This document shows, piece after piece, positions 26,897-34,383 of a stretch of DNA of 64,000 nt. The stretch comes from JASLDZ01 sp964242625. Lineage in GTDB: Bacteria; Pseudomonadota; Alphaproteobacteria; Caulobacterales; Caulobacteraceae. Both the position numbers and the translations under genes were made by a program. The notes beneath the pieces were generated by a model. That model saw only the letters and a program-made list of their open reading frames with translations, searched no databases and had not been told where the DNA came from. The DNA is taken from NCBI GenBank assembly GCA_964242625.1, contig CAXTAO010000012.1:12618-76617 (forward strand), in the 5' to 3' direction. Every line of letters begins with the position of its first letter. Position 1 is the first letter of the stretch.

Positions 26897-28135
26897 GTGT
26901 CCTCCCCTCCCCGCCCGCCCGACCGCGCCCTCCGGGGCGGCCCACCGACCGACGATCGAGAGGCCTGGGGCGAGGCGACCCGCCTTGTGCACGGCGGCCT
27001 CGCCCGCAGTCCCCATGGCGAGACCGCCGAGGCGCTCTACCTGACCCAGGGCTTCGTCTACGAGGACGCCGCCGCCGCCGAGGCCCGCTTCAAGGGCGAG
27101 GCGCCCGGCTTCATCTACTCGCGCTACGCCAACCCCACGACCGCCATGTTCGAGGCGCGCCTGGCCCTCCTGGAGGGGGCGGAGGCGTGCCGCACCACCG
27201 CCTCGGGCATGGCGGCGGTCTCCATCGCCCTGCAGGGGCTGGTGCGCGCGGGCGACCACATCGTCTCGGCGCGCGCGCTGTTCGGCTCCTGCCGCTGGAT
27301 CCTGCGCGAGTGGGCGCCGCGCTTCGGGATCGAGGTCTCGTTCGTGGACGGCCCCGACCTCGACGCCTGGCGCGACGCCGTGCGGCCCAACACCCGCTGC
27401 CTGTTCCTGGAGAGCCCCGCCAACCCGCTCCTGGAGATCTGCGACATCGCCGGCGTGGCGGCGGTGGCGCGCGAGGCGGGCGCGCGGCTCGTGGTCGACA
27501 ACGTGTTCGCCACGCCGCTCTACCAGCGCCCGCTGCAACTCGGGGCCGACGTGGTGGTGTACTCGGCCACCAAGCACATCGACGGCGGCGGGCGCGTCCT
27601 GGGCGGCGCGATCCTGGGCTCGGCCGAGCTCCTCGACGAGAGCTACCGCGACCTCCTGCGCCACACGGGGCCGGCGCTCTCGCCCTTCAACGCCTGGGTT
27701 CTCCTCAAAGGACTGGAGACGCTCGACGTGCGTGTGCGCCGCCAGACCGAGACCGCCGCCGCCCTGGCCGACGCGATCGCCGACCATCCGGGCGTGCGCC
27801 GCACGCTCTACCCCTTCCGCGCCGACCATCCGCAGCACGAGGTCGCGCGACGGCAGATGACCGGCGGCTCCTCGCTCGTGGCCTTCGACCTCGGCGACCA
27901 GCCCTCGGCGTTCCGCTTCCTCGACGCGCTGCGGCTCGTCGTCATCTCCAACAACCTGGGCGACGCCAAGAGCATGGCGACCCACCCGGCCACCACCACC
28001 CACCGCGCCGTGCCGCCGGAGGAGCGCGCGGCGATCGGGCTCACCGACGGCTTCGTGCGGCTGTCGGTCGGGCTGGAGGACGTGCGCGACCTGCGGCGCG
28101 ACCTCATGGGCGCGCTCGACGGGGCGCGCGGGTGA
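26897..28135 (+). CDS. metZ: O-succinylhomoserine sulfhydrylase
   Basis: A 412-residue PLP enzyme of the Cys/Met metabolism family that makes homocysteine from O-succinylhomoserine and sulfide. The family markers are TQGFVYEDAAAAEARF, YSRYANPTTAMFEARLALLEGAE, the DNVFATPLYQRP block, PLP lysine in YSATKHIDGGGRVLGG, and SLGDAKSMATHP-like NNLGDAKSMATHPATTTH. The start is a GTG at 26897 with AGGA nine bases upstream. I looked for a SAM-II or SAM/SAH riboswitch in the 130 bases upstream and saw none. Its stop overlaps the apaG start (GTGA). Confidence 0.93.
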   Translation: MSSPPRPPDRALRGGPPTDDREAWGEATRLVHGGLARSPHGETAEALYLTQGFVYEDAAAAEARFKGEAPGFIYSRYANPTTAMFEARLALLEGAEACRTTASGMAAVSIALQGLVRAGDHIVSARALFGSCRWILREWAPRFGIEVSFVDGPDLDAWRDAVRPNTRCLFLESPANPLLEICDIAGVAAVAREAGARLVVDNVFATPLYQRPLQLGADVVVYSATKHIDGGGRVLGGAILGSAELLDESYRDLLRHTGPALSPFNAWVLLKGLETLDVRVRRQTETAAALADAIADHPGVRRTLYPFRADHPQHEVARRQMTGGSSLVAFDLGDQPSAFRFLDALRLVVISNNLGDAKSMATHPATTTHRAVPPEERAAIGLTDGFVRLSVGLEDVRDLRRDLMGALDGARG

Positions 28136-28566
28136 GCCCCGCCGGGCGGCCGCGCCCCTCGCCGCGCCGGAGCGCTTACGAGGCGCGCACGCACGACGTG
28201 GTGGTCCGCGTGCGGCCCGAGCACCTGCCCGAGCAGTCGGAGCCCGACGAGGGCCGGTGGGTGTGGGCCTACCACGTCGAGGTCGAGAACCACGGCTCCG
28301 AGACCGTGCAGCTCCTGACCCGCCACTGGATCATCACCGATGCGCGCGGCCGGGTGGAGGAGGTGCGGGGCGACGGCGTGGTGGGCGAGCAGCCGCGGCT
28401 CAAGCCCGGCGAGGCGCTGCGCTACACCTCCGGCTGCCCCCTGCCCACGCCGTCCGGCGCCATGGAGGGCAGCTACGGCATGGTGACGGAGGGCGGCTGG
28501 CGTTTCGACGTGGCCATCCCGCCCTTCTCGCTCGACCTCCCCGACGCCCGTCGCACGGTCAACTGA
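28132..28566 (+). CDS. apaG: ApaG domain protein (Co2+/Mg2+ efflux protein ApaG)
   Basis: A 144-residue protein with the single FnIII-like ApaG domain: VVVRVRPEHLPEQS, WVWAYHVEVENHGSETVQLLTRHWIITDARG, VVGEQPRLKPGEALRYTSGCPL and GSYGMV are family hallmarks. ApaG is linked to Co/Mg resistance and nucleotide metabolism, mechanism unclear. The GTG start overlaps the metZ stop (GTGA), a pairing that recurs in alphaproteobacteria. Confidence 0.93.
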   Translation: MSPAGRPRPSPRRSAYEARTHDVVVRVRPEHLPEQSEPDEGRWVWAYHVEVENHGSETVQLLTRHWIITDARGRVEEVRGDGVVGEQPRLKPGEALRYTSGCPLPTPSGAMEGSYGMVTEGGWRFDVAIPPFSLDLPDARRTVN

Positions 28567-28681
28567 GCGCGGCGCGCCTCTGGGAGGAGCCCGTGGCGGA
28601 GGCTGAGGCCGAAGGACCTTGGGGCGACGGCGCCGAGCGTCTATGAGCCGCGCGGACAGGCGTCGCGAGGTGAGGCAGGGA

Positions 28682-29575
28682 ATGGATCGCGCGAGTCTCC
28701 TCGCCGACCTCCAGGAGGTCGAGCGGACGCATGGCCCGTGGCACTCCCACAATGTGGCTCTGCCCTACGGCGTCTTTACGCTTGGCCCGGAGCCGACGGG
28801 CGACAACTACCGCGCGGTCAAGTTCGTGCGCCTGGTGGCGGACCTCCTGCGCAGGCCCCTACATGACTTGCGGTTGCTCGATCTGGGCTGCGGCGAGGGG
28901 CTCTATGCCCTGGAGTTCGCCCAGCACGGCGCGCAGACGCTGGGAATCGAGGCGCGCGATTATCACTTAGCGCGCGCCGAATTCGCCCGCCGCACTTTGA
29001 AGCTGGACAACGCGCGTTTCGTACAGGGCGACGTGCGCCAGGTCACGCCGGAGACGTTCGGGCGCTTCGACGTCGTGCTCTGTTCGGGCATCCTCTACCA
29101 TCTGGACACGCCCGATGTTTTCGACCTCATAAAACAACTCAGGGCCGTGACCTCGGGCCTTTGCGTCATCGACACCTCCACCTCGCTGTCGCCCGACGTG
29201 GAGGTGGAGTTCGAAGGCCGGTCGTACAGGGGCTCCTTTTATGAAGAGCATGCCAACGGCGTGAGCGAGGCCGACAAGCTCCGCGCCGCTGGAGCCTCAA
29301 TCGACAACGACCGAAGCTTCTGGATTGCCAAGCACGACATCGTCAACGCGCTCATGGATGTGGGCTTCAGCTCCGTCCTGGAGTGCCTGGCCCCGCTGCC
29401 GTACATGCTGCGCAACGGTCGCGTGACCCTGGCGGCGATGGCGGGGCCGCCCGTGACGGCCTTCCAGCAGATCGGGCCAGACGTGCTCGCGAAACGCTGG
29501 CCCGCCCGCTGGGGCTTGCAGGCCTTTCCCGAACCGCCGCCGACCTGGGGAGCGATGCAGAATGGAAGCCGCTGA
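28682..29575 (+). CDS. class I SAM-dependent methyltransferase
   Basis: A 297-residue protein with SAM-binding motif I LLDLGCGEGLYALEFA (about 65-80), motif II acidic IEARDYHLARAEF, and VVLCSGILYHLDTPD, a layout seen in CmoB-like and capsule-associated methyltransferases. The C-terminal third has a His/Asp region (IAKHDIVNALMDVGF). Starts at 28643 and 28619 are possible; I chose 28682 because GAGGCAGGG lies just before it. The gene is less GC-rich than its flanks, and its 3' end overlaps the GSCFA gene by 14 bases. The substrate is probably a surface sugar (inference). Confidence 0.75.
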   Translation: MDRASLLADLQEVERTHGPWHSHNVALPYGVFTLGPEPTGDNYRAVKFVRLVADLLRRPLHDLRLLDLGCGEGLYALEFAQHGAQTLGIEARDYHLARAEFARRTLKLDNARFVQGDVRQVTPETFGRFDVVLCSGILYHLDTPDVFDLIKQLRAVTSGLCVIDTSTSLSPDVEVEFEGRSYRGSFYEEHANGVSEADKLRAAGASIDNDRSFWIAKHDIVNALMDVGFSSVLECLAPLPYMLRNGRVTLAAMAGPPVTAFQQIGPDVLAKRWPARWGLQAFPEPPPTWGAMQNGSR

Positions 29576-30632
29576 GGCCTGGAGCGTCACCGTCCGCAAC
29601 AAGACGGCGCGCTGGGCCTACGACCCCGCCCGCTTCGAGGCGTCTCCCCTGCCGGTGGAACACACGCCCAAGTTCACCTTCTCGGCCGAAGACACCTTCT
29701 TTTGCATCGGGTCGTGTTTCGCGCGCAACGTGGAGGAGCACCTGATCTACAGCCGTCTGAAGGTTCTGAGTAAGCGCGTCTTCAGCCCGCTGGAGGAATG
29801 GTCGAACCGGCCCAACGCCTTCATGAATAAATACGTGATCGCGTCCATGCTGAACGAAGTGGCCTGGGTCAGCCAGCCGCCCGAGATGGCTCCCGAGCTG
29901 TTCATCCCAGTGTCCGAGGGTTGGCTGGACCCGCAGCTGTCTCCCGCGGCGCATCCGACGAGCTTCGAGCGCGTGGTGGAGCGGCGTCGTTACCTGTCGC
30001 AGGACGTGTTCGCGCGTCTGCGCCAGGCCGACGTGGTTATAGTCACGCTGGGCCTCGTCGAAGCCTGGTTCGACCGGCTCACCGGCCTGTGGCTGAACGG
30101 CACGCCGCCGCTGCGCACCCTCAAGGCGGCGCCGGGCCGCTACGCCTTCGAGAGCACGTCGGTGGATCAGAACCGCGTCTGGCTGGAGACGCTCTACGAC
30201 GCCTTGAAGCTTTTGAACCCCGCCGTGAGACTCGTTGTCACTGTGTCGCCCGTGCCGATGGATACGACCTTCTCCGGGCGGGACTCGGCGGTGGCGCATG
30301 TCATCTCGAAAGCCCGGCTGCGGGTGGTCGCAGACGAGTTCGTGTCTCGTCACGACGATGTGGACTATTTCCCCAGCTTCGAAATGGTCTCGCTGGCGCC
30401 TCATGCGATCTCCTTCGTGGAGGATCATATCCATCCGCGAGATGACACGGTCGGCGGCGTAGTGCGCGCGTTCGTCAAGACCTTCATCCCGGATGCGCCC
30501 GAGGCGGTGACGGGCTATCACGAGATGACCTACCTCCGCTCTCATCCGGAGGTGTACGCCGCCGTTCGCCGAGGCGAACTGTCTTCGGGCTTCGAGCACT
30601 GGTTCGCCACTCGGGACGCTCAGCACGCATGA
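29562..30632 (+). CDS. GSCFA-domain protein
   Basis: A 356-residue protein of the GSCFA family (SGNH-hydrolase-like fold), with the naming motif IGSCFARN at about residues 49-56 and the downstream TLGLVEAWFD and TVSPVPM blocks. Members are associated with capsule and polysaccharide loci and may act as esterases or acetyl-sugar enzymes; no activity is established here. It overlaps the methyltransferase gene by 14 bases and the next gene by ATGA (30629-30632), so the three form a coupled operon. Moderately lower GC than the neighbours. Confidence 0.8.
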   Translation: MEAAEAWSVTVRNKTARWAYDPARFEASPLPVEHTPKFTFSAEDTFFCIGSCFARNVEEHLIYSRLKVLSKRVFSPLEEWSNRPNAFMNKYVIASMLNEVAWVSQPPEMAPELFIPVSEGWLDPQLSPAAHPTSFERVVERRRYLSQDVFARLRQADVVIVTLGLVEAWFDRLTGLWLNGTPPLRTLKAAPGRYAFESTSVDQNRVWLETLYDALKLLNPAVRLVVTVSPVPMDTTFSGRDSAVAHVISKARLRVVADEFVSRHDDVDYFPSFEMVSLAPHAISFVEDHIHPRDDTVGGVVRAFVKTFIPDAPEAVTGYHEMTYLRSHPEVYAAVRRGELSSGFEHWFATRDAQHA

Positions 30633-31462
30633 CGGCGCAAGAGGCGCCGCCTCGCGTCGCGATCCTGTTCTGGTTCTTCAAGGAGCCGCAGGTGTGCCGC
30701 CGCCGCGTCGAGGCGCTGCGGCGGCTCAATCCCGACACCCCCATCTACGGACTGTATGGCGGTCCTGCCGAAGATGCGGAGAGCGCGGCGTTCGCCGTCG
30801 GTCCGGCGTGCGACGACCTCTACGCCTACGAAGGCGCCGAGAGCAGCCACTGGAAGTGGATCCACGGCGACCAGATTATCGCCGACTGGTACGCGCGGCG
30901 CGGCCGGAACCTGCCGTGGGACTCGGTCCTGGTCGTCCAGTGGGACATGCTATTGACGGCGCCTGTGAGCGCGCTCCTTCCCGACTTACGCCCCGGTGAA
31001 GCGATCTTCTCCGGCCTGCGTCCGATGGCGGAGGTCGTGAGCTGGTGGGGTTGGGGCGGGCTTGGCGGAGACGTCCAGCGCATGGAGCTGGCGGCCTTCA
31101 AGGCGCTCCTGGCCGACAGCTTCGCGGCGGACGACGACGCGCTCTGGTGCTGCCTGTTCTTGACCGCCGTGCTGCCGCGCGCCTTCCTCCAGGCCTATGT
31201 AGATGCGGGTATGCCCGAGCCCGGCTTCCTCGAGTACAAGCTGCCCACGCTGGCGCGCAGGTTCGGTGTGCCGACGCGCGAAGCTCCCATGCTCAAGGCT
31301 TGGTGGCGGTCCGACCCGGCCACGCGCGACGCGCCGCCCCGCGACCGGGCGCTCAACACCACGCGCGAGCCGATCGAGGCTGCGCTGATCGCCACTGAGA
31401 TGTCGCGGCCCGACGGGCGGCGCGCCTTTCATCCCGTGTTCGAGACGACGCCTTGGGGCTGA
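30629..31462 (+). CDS. uncharacterised protein, possibly a GT-A-type glycosyltransferase
   Basis: A 277-residue soluble protein. The N-terminal VAILFWFFKEPQVCRRRVEALRRLNPDTPIYGLYGG resembles the beta-strand/helix start of nucleotide-diphospho-sugar transferases, and SVLVVQWDMLLTAPV (about residues 99-113) has a DM in the place of a DxD metal site. No standard family is recognised with confidence. Its ATG overlaps the GSCFA stop, making it the third gene of the methyltransferase-GSCFA operon, which favours a role in the same surface-glycan step. Confidence 0.6.
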   Translation: MTAQEAPPRVAILFWFFKEPQVCRRRVEALRRLNPDTPIYGLYGGPAEDAESAAFAVGPACDDLYAYEGAESSHWKWIHGDQIIADWYARRGRNLPWDSVLVVQWDMLLTAPVSALLPDLRPGEAIFSGLRPMAEVVSWWGWGGLGGDVQRMELAAFKALLADSFAADDDALWCCLFLTAVLPRAFLQAYVDAGMPEPGFLEYKLPTLARRFGVPTREAPMLKAWWRSDPATRDAPPRDRALNTTREPIEAALIATEMSRPDGRRAFHPVFETTPWG

Positions 31463-31511
31463 GGCGCCGCGGTCCTGGCGACACCACGGTCGCCGCCCTA
31501 TAGCTCGCGCC

Positions 31512-32630
31512 ATGCCCGCCGCCCCGGACGCGCCCCCGCCGCTCCTCCTGACGCCGGGGCCGCTCACCACCGATCCGCGGGTGCGCGCGGCCATGGGGCG
31601 CGACTGGGGCTCGCGTGACGCCGACTTCATCGCGCTGACGGCCGAGCTGCGCGCGCGCCTGCTGGCCGTCGCCCATGGCGGGGGGAGCCACGTCGCCGTG
31701 CCGATCCAGGGCGCGGGCACCTACGTGCTGGAGGCGGCGGCGGCCACGCTCGTGCGCCCGACCGACCGGCTCCTCGTCTTGGTCAACGGCGCCTATGGCC
31801 GGCGGATGGCGGCCATAGCGAGGCGCCTCGGCCGCCCGGTGGAGACGCTGGACTGGGCGGAGGACGCCGCCGTCGATCCGGCGGCGGTGGAGGCGCGGCT
31901 CGGCGCCGAACCCGCGATCACCCACGTCGCCCTCGTGCAGGTGGAGACCACCACGGGCCTCCTCAACCCGGTGGAGGCCGTGGCCGAGGTCGTCTCGCGC
32001 GCCGGCCGGCGGCTGATCGTGGACGCCATGGCGGGCTTCGGGGCCGAGCCGCTCGACCTGCGGTCCGTTCCAATCGACGCGGTGCTGGCCTCGTCCAACA
32101 AGTGCCTGGAGGGAACGCCCGGCCTCAGCTTCGCCCTGGTGCGCGAGGACGTGCTGGCGAGGTGCGAAGGCTTGTCGCCCTCGCTCTCGCTCGACCTCCA
32201 CGACCAGTGGCGTGGGTTAGAGGCGAACGGACAGTGGCGCTTCACCCCGCCCGTGCAGGTGGTCGCCGCCTGCGTCGAGGCGCTGCGCCTTCTGGAGCTG
32301 GAGGGTGGCCCCGCCGCGCGGCTCGCGCGCTACCGCGCCAACCTGGGCGTGCTGGTGGACGGGCTCGAGCGCCAGGGCTTCCCGCTCTACCTCCCCCGCG
32401 CGCTGCAGGCGCCGATCATCGCCACCTTTCGACCCGCCCCGGACCGGGCGTTCGACTTCGACGCGCTCTACGACGGGCTGCACCGGCGCGGCTTCGTGAT
32501 CTATCCGGGCAAGCTCACCGCCGAGCCCTCGTTCCGCATCGGCTGCATCGGCGCGGTGACGCCGGCCGACATGCAGCGGCTAGTGGAAGCGGTGGCCGAG
32601 GTCGCGCCCGCGCCCTTCGCCGTCGCGTGA
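31512..32630 (+). CDS. 2-aminoethylphosphonate-pyruvate transaminase-like protein (PhnW/AepT family)
   Basis: A 372-residue class V PLP aminotransferase. The N-terminus LLLTPGPLTTDPRVRAAMGRDWGSRDADF is the PhnW/AepT signature, with VDAMAGFG (Asp171) and PLP lysine in SSNKCLEGTPG (Lys197). The family interconverts 2-aminoethylphosphonate and phosphonoacetaldehyde, in either phosphonate breakdown or synthesis. Here no phosphonatase is adjacent, while a flippase-like protein and a CDP-alcohol phosphatidyltransferase follow, which favours head-group synthesis (inference). Its stop overlaps the next gene's GTG (GTGA). A related specificity (serine/alanine-glyoxylate type) cannot be excluded. Confidence 0.8.
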   Translation: MPAAPDAPPPLLLTPGPLTTDPRVRAAMGRDWGSRDADFIALTAELRARLLAVAHGGGSHVAVPIQGAGTYVLEAAAATLVRPTDRLLVLVNGAYGRRMAAIARRLGRPVETLDWAEDAAVDPAAVEARLGAEPAITHVALVQVETTTGLLNPVEAVAEVVSRAGRRLIVDAMAGFGAEPLDLRSVPIDAVLASSNKCLEGTPGLSFALVREDVLARCEGLSPSLSLDLHDQWRGLEANGQWRFTPPVQVVAACVEALRLLELEGGPAARLARYRANLGVLVDGLERQGFPLYLPRALQAPIIATFRPAPDRAFDFDALYDGLHRRGFVIYPGKLTAEPSFRIGCIGAVTPADMQRLVEAVAEVAPAPFAVA

Positions 32631-33685
32631 GCGAGCAGTCGCCCGGGACGAGCTCGACGGCGCGGCGCTGGGGGGCCTTTGGCGCGCTGACGGTCGGGCT
32701 CCTCGCCACGGTGGGGGTGGCGCTGTTCGTGGGCGTGCGTCCGGTCGCCGCCGCCGCCGCCTCCGTGGGGCCGGGCGGCTTCGTCCTCCTCTTGGCGGTC
32801 TGGTGCGCGCTCCTCGTCTGGCTGGGCATCGCCTGGTTCGCCGGCGCCCCGGGGCTCCCCGCGCGGGAGGCCGGGCGCTACGTCTGGGCGCGGTACGTGC
32901 GCGAAGGGGCGGCGGACCTCCTGCCGTTCTCGCAGCTCGGGGGGGTGGTGCTCGGCGCGCGCGTGGCGGCGCGGGCGGCCGGGGGCGCGGCGACGGCGAT
33001 CGTCTGGGCCTCGCTCGTGATCGACCTCACCACCGAGATGGCGTCGCAGGTGGTCTACACGCTGGGCGGGGTGGCGGGACTCGGCTGGCGGCTGACGGGC
33101 GGCGGCCGCCACGCCCACGGGGCGGAGACGGGGCTGCTCTGGGCGGCGGGGGCGCTGTTCGTCGCCGGCGTGGGGCTCCTCGCCGCCTTCGTCGTCGTGC
33201 AGCGGCGCGGCGTGAACCTCGTGGGCGCGATGGTGGAGCGCGTGCTCCCCGGCGCGGCCGGCCGAGCCGACGAGATGGCCGCCGCCCTCGACCGCATCTG
33301 GCGGCGGCGCGACCGGGTGGCGTTGGCCACGCTGATGCACGGGGGCGGTTGGGTCGGCAACGCGCTCGTGTCCTGGCTGGCGCTCGGCCTCATGGGCGCG
33401 CCCCTGCCCTTCCTGGCGGTGCTGACGCTGGAGAGCCTCACGCTCGCGGTGAAAAGCTTCGGCTTCGCCATCCCCGGCGCGCTGGGGGTGCAGGAGGGAG
33501 CCTATGCGGTGATCGGCCCCGCCTTCGGGCTGCCGGCGGAGACCGCCCTGGCGCTGTCGTTCGTTAAGCGGGCGCGCGACCTGGCGGTGGGGGCGCCCGT
33601 GCTTCTCGTGTGGAATGCGCTGGAGGGGCGTGGCCTTCTCAGGCCACGGGCGCCGTCCCCGCCGTCGCCGCCAGCCGCCGCTTGA
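32627..33685 (+). CDS. flippase-like / lysylphosphatidylglycerol synthase TM-region family membrane protein
   Basis: A 352-residue membrane protein with about eight helices. The LESLTLAVKSFGFAIPGALGVQEGAYAVIG block near the C-terminus is the conserved signature of the UPF0104/HpnL/LPG-synthase transmembrane family, whose members flip or modify lipids. The GTG at 32627 overlaps the transaminase stop (GTGA). Its last 47 bases overlap the convergent CDP-alcohol phosphatidyltransferase gene. A role in moving a newly made head-group lipid across the membrane is inferred. Confidence 0.82.
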   Translation: MSEQSPGTSSTARRWGAFGALTVGLLATVGVALFVGVRPVAAAAASVGPGGFVLLLAVWCALLVWLGIAWFAGAPGLPAREAGRYVWARYVREGAADLLPFSQLGGVVLGARVAARAAGGAATAIVWASLVIDLTTEMASQVVYTLGGVAGLGWRLTGGGRHAHGAETGLLWAAGALFVAGVGLLAAFVVVQRRGVNLVGAMVERVLPGAAGRADEMAAALDRIWRRRDRVALATLMHGGGWVGNALVSWLALGLMGAPLPFLAVLTLESLTLAVKSFGFAIPGALGVQEGAYAVIGPAFGLPAETALALSFVKRARDLAVGAPVLLVWNALEGRGLLRPRAPSPPSPPAAA

Positions 33686-34373
33686 GGCCGATCAGGCGCA
33701 CGAGGATCACCACCGCCATCACGCTCGTGCACACCGCAGCGGCCAGCACCACGGGGGCCAGCCACCCCAGCCACATAAGCGGCGCGAGGAGGTAGAGCGC
33801 GTCGTCGGGCTGAAAGCCCCAGGCGCCCTCCCAGGTGCGCACGCCGGGGCCGGCCGCGTCCTCGTAGACCTCCGACCACCAGCAGCAGAGCAGCATGGCG
33901 AGGCAGCCGACCAGACCCAGCGGCACGGCCCACGCGTGCAACCAGGAGTGGCGCACCGCGAATCCCGCCGCCAGGAAGAACAGCGAGTTGAGCGCCACGT
34001 CCGAGTAGTAGTCATACAGGTGCCCGCGCCGGCTCTGCATGTCGCCGATGCGCGCCAGCTCGCCGTCCGCGCGGTCGAGGAAACCCGACACGATCCACAG
34101 CACGCCCGCCCACAGGATCGCTGCGGGCGTCGCCCGAGCGAGCAGCACGAGGGAGGCCGCGCCGGTGATCACCCTCACCGTCGTAATGTGGTCGGGCTTG
34201 ACGGGGGTGCCCAGAAGCGGGCGCACGAGCACGCGGGCGGCCGCGTGGTTCCAGGTGTCGTTGGCCAAGGCGGCGGGTCTCCCGAGCGCTCTTCGCGGCG
34301 CTCTCGCCGGTGCGGTTAGCACGGGCGGAGGCGCCCGTCCTGGCGCGCCTAACGCCGCACCGCCGGCCGCCAT
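33639..34373 (-). CDS. CDP-alcohol phosphatidyltransferase family protein
   Basis: A 244-residue membrane protein with about six helices and the complete catalytic motif D100-xx-D103-G-xx-AR-x8-G-xxx-D121-xxx-D125 (SGFLDRADGELARIG ... GHLYDYYSD). Enzymes with this motif transfer a phosphoalcohol from a CDP-activated donor to another alcohol, making phospholipids or phosphonolipids. The N-terminal about 35 residues are Ala/Pro/Arg-rich and unconserved; a TTG near codon 36 may be the real start. Convergent with the flippase-like gene, with which it overlaps by 47 bases. Confidence 0.88.
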   Translation of the reverse strand: MAAGGAALGAPGRAPPPVLTAPARAPRRALGRPAALANDTWNHAAARVLVRPLLGTPVKPDHITTVRVITGAASLVLLARATPAAILWAGVLWIVSGFLDRADGELARIGDMQSRRGHLYDYYSDVALNSLFFLAAGFAVRHSWLHAWAVPLGLVGCLAMLLCCWWSEVYEDAAGPGVRTWEGAWGFQPDDALYLLAPLMWLGWLAPVVLAAAVCTSVMAVVILVRLIGLKRRLAATAGTAPVA

Positions 34374-34383
34374 ATGGGGCGGC

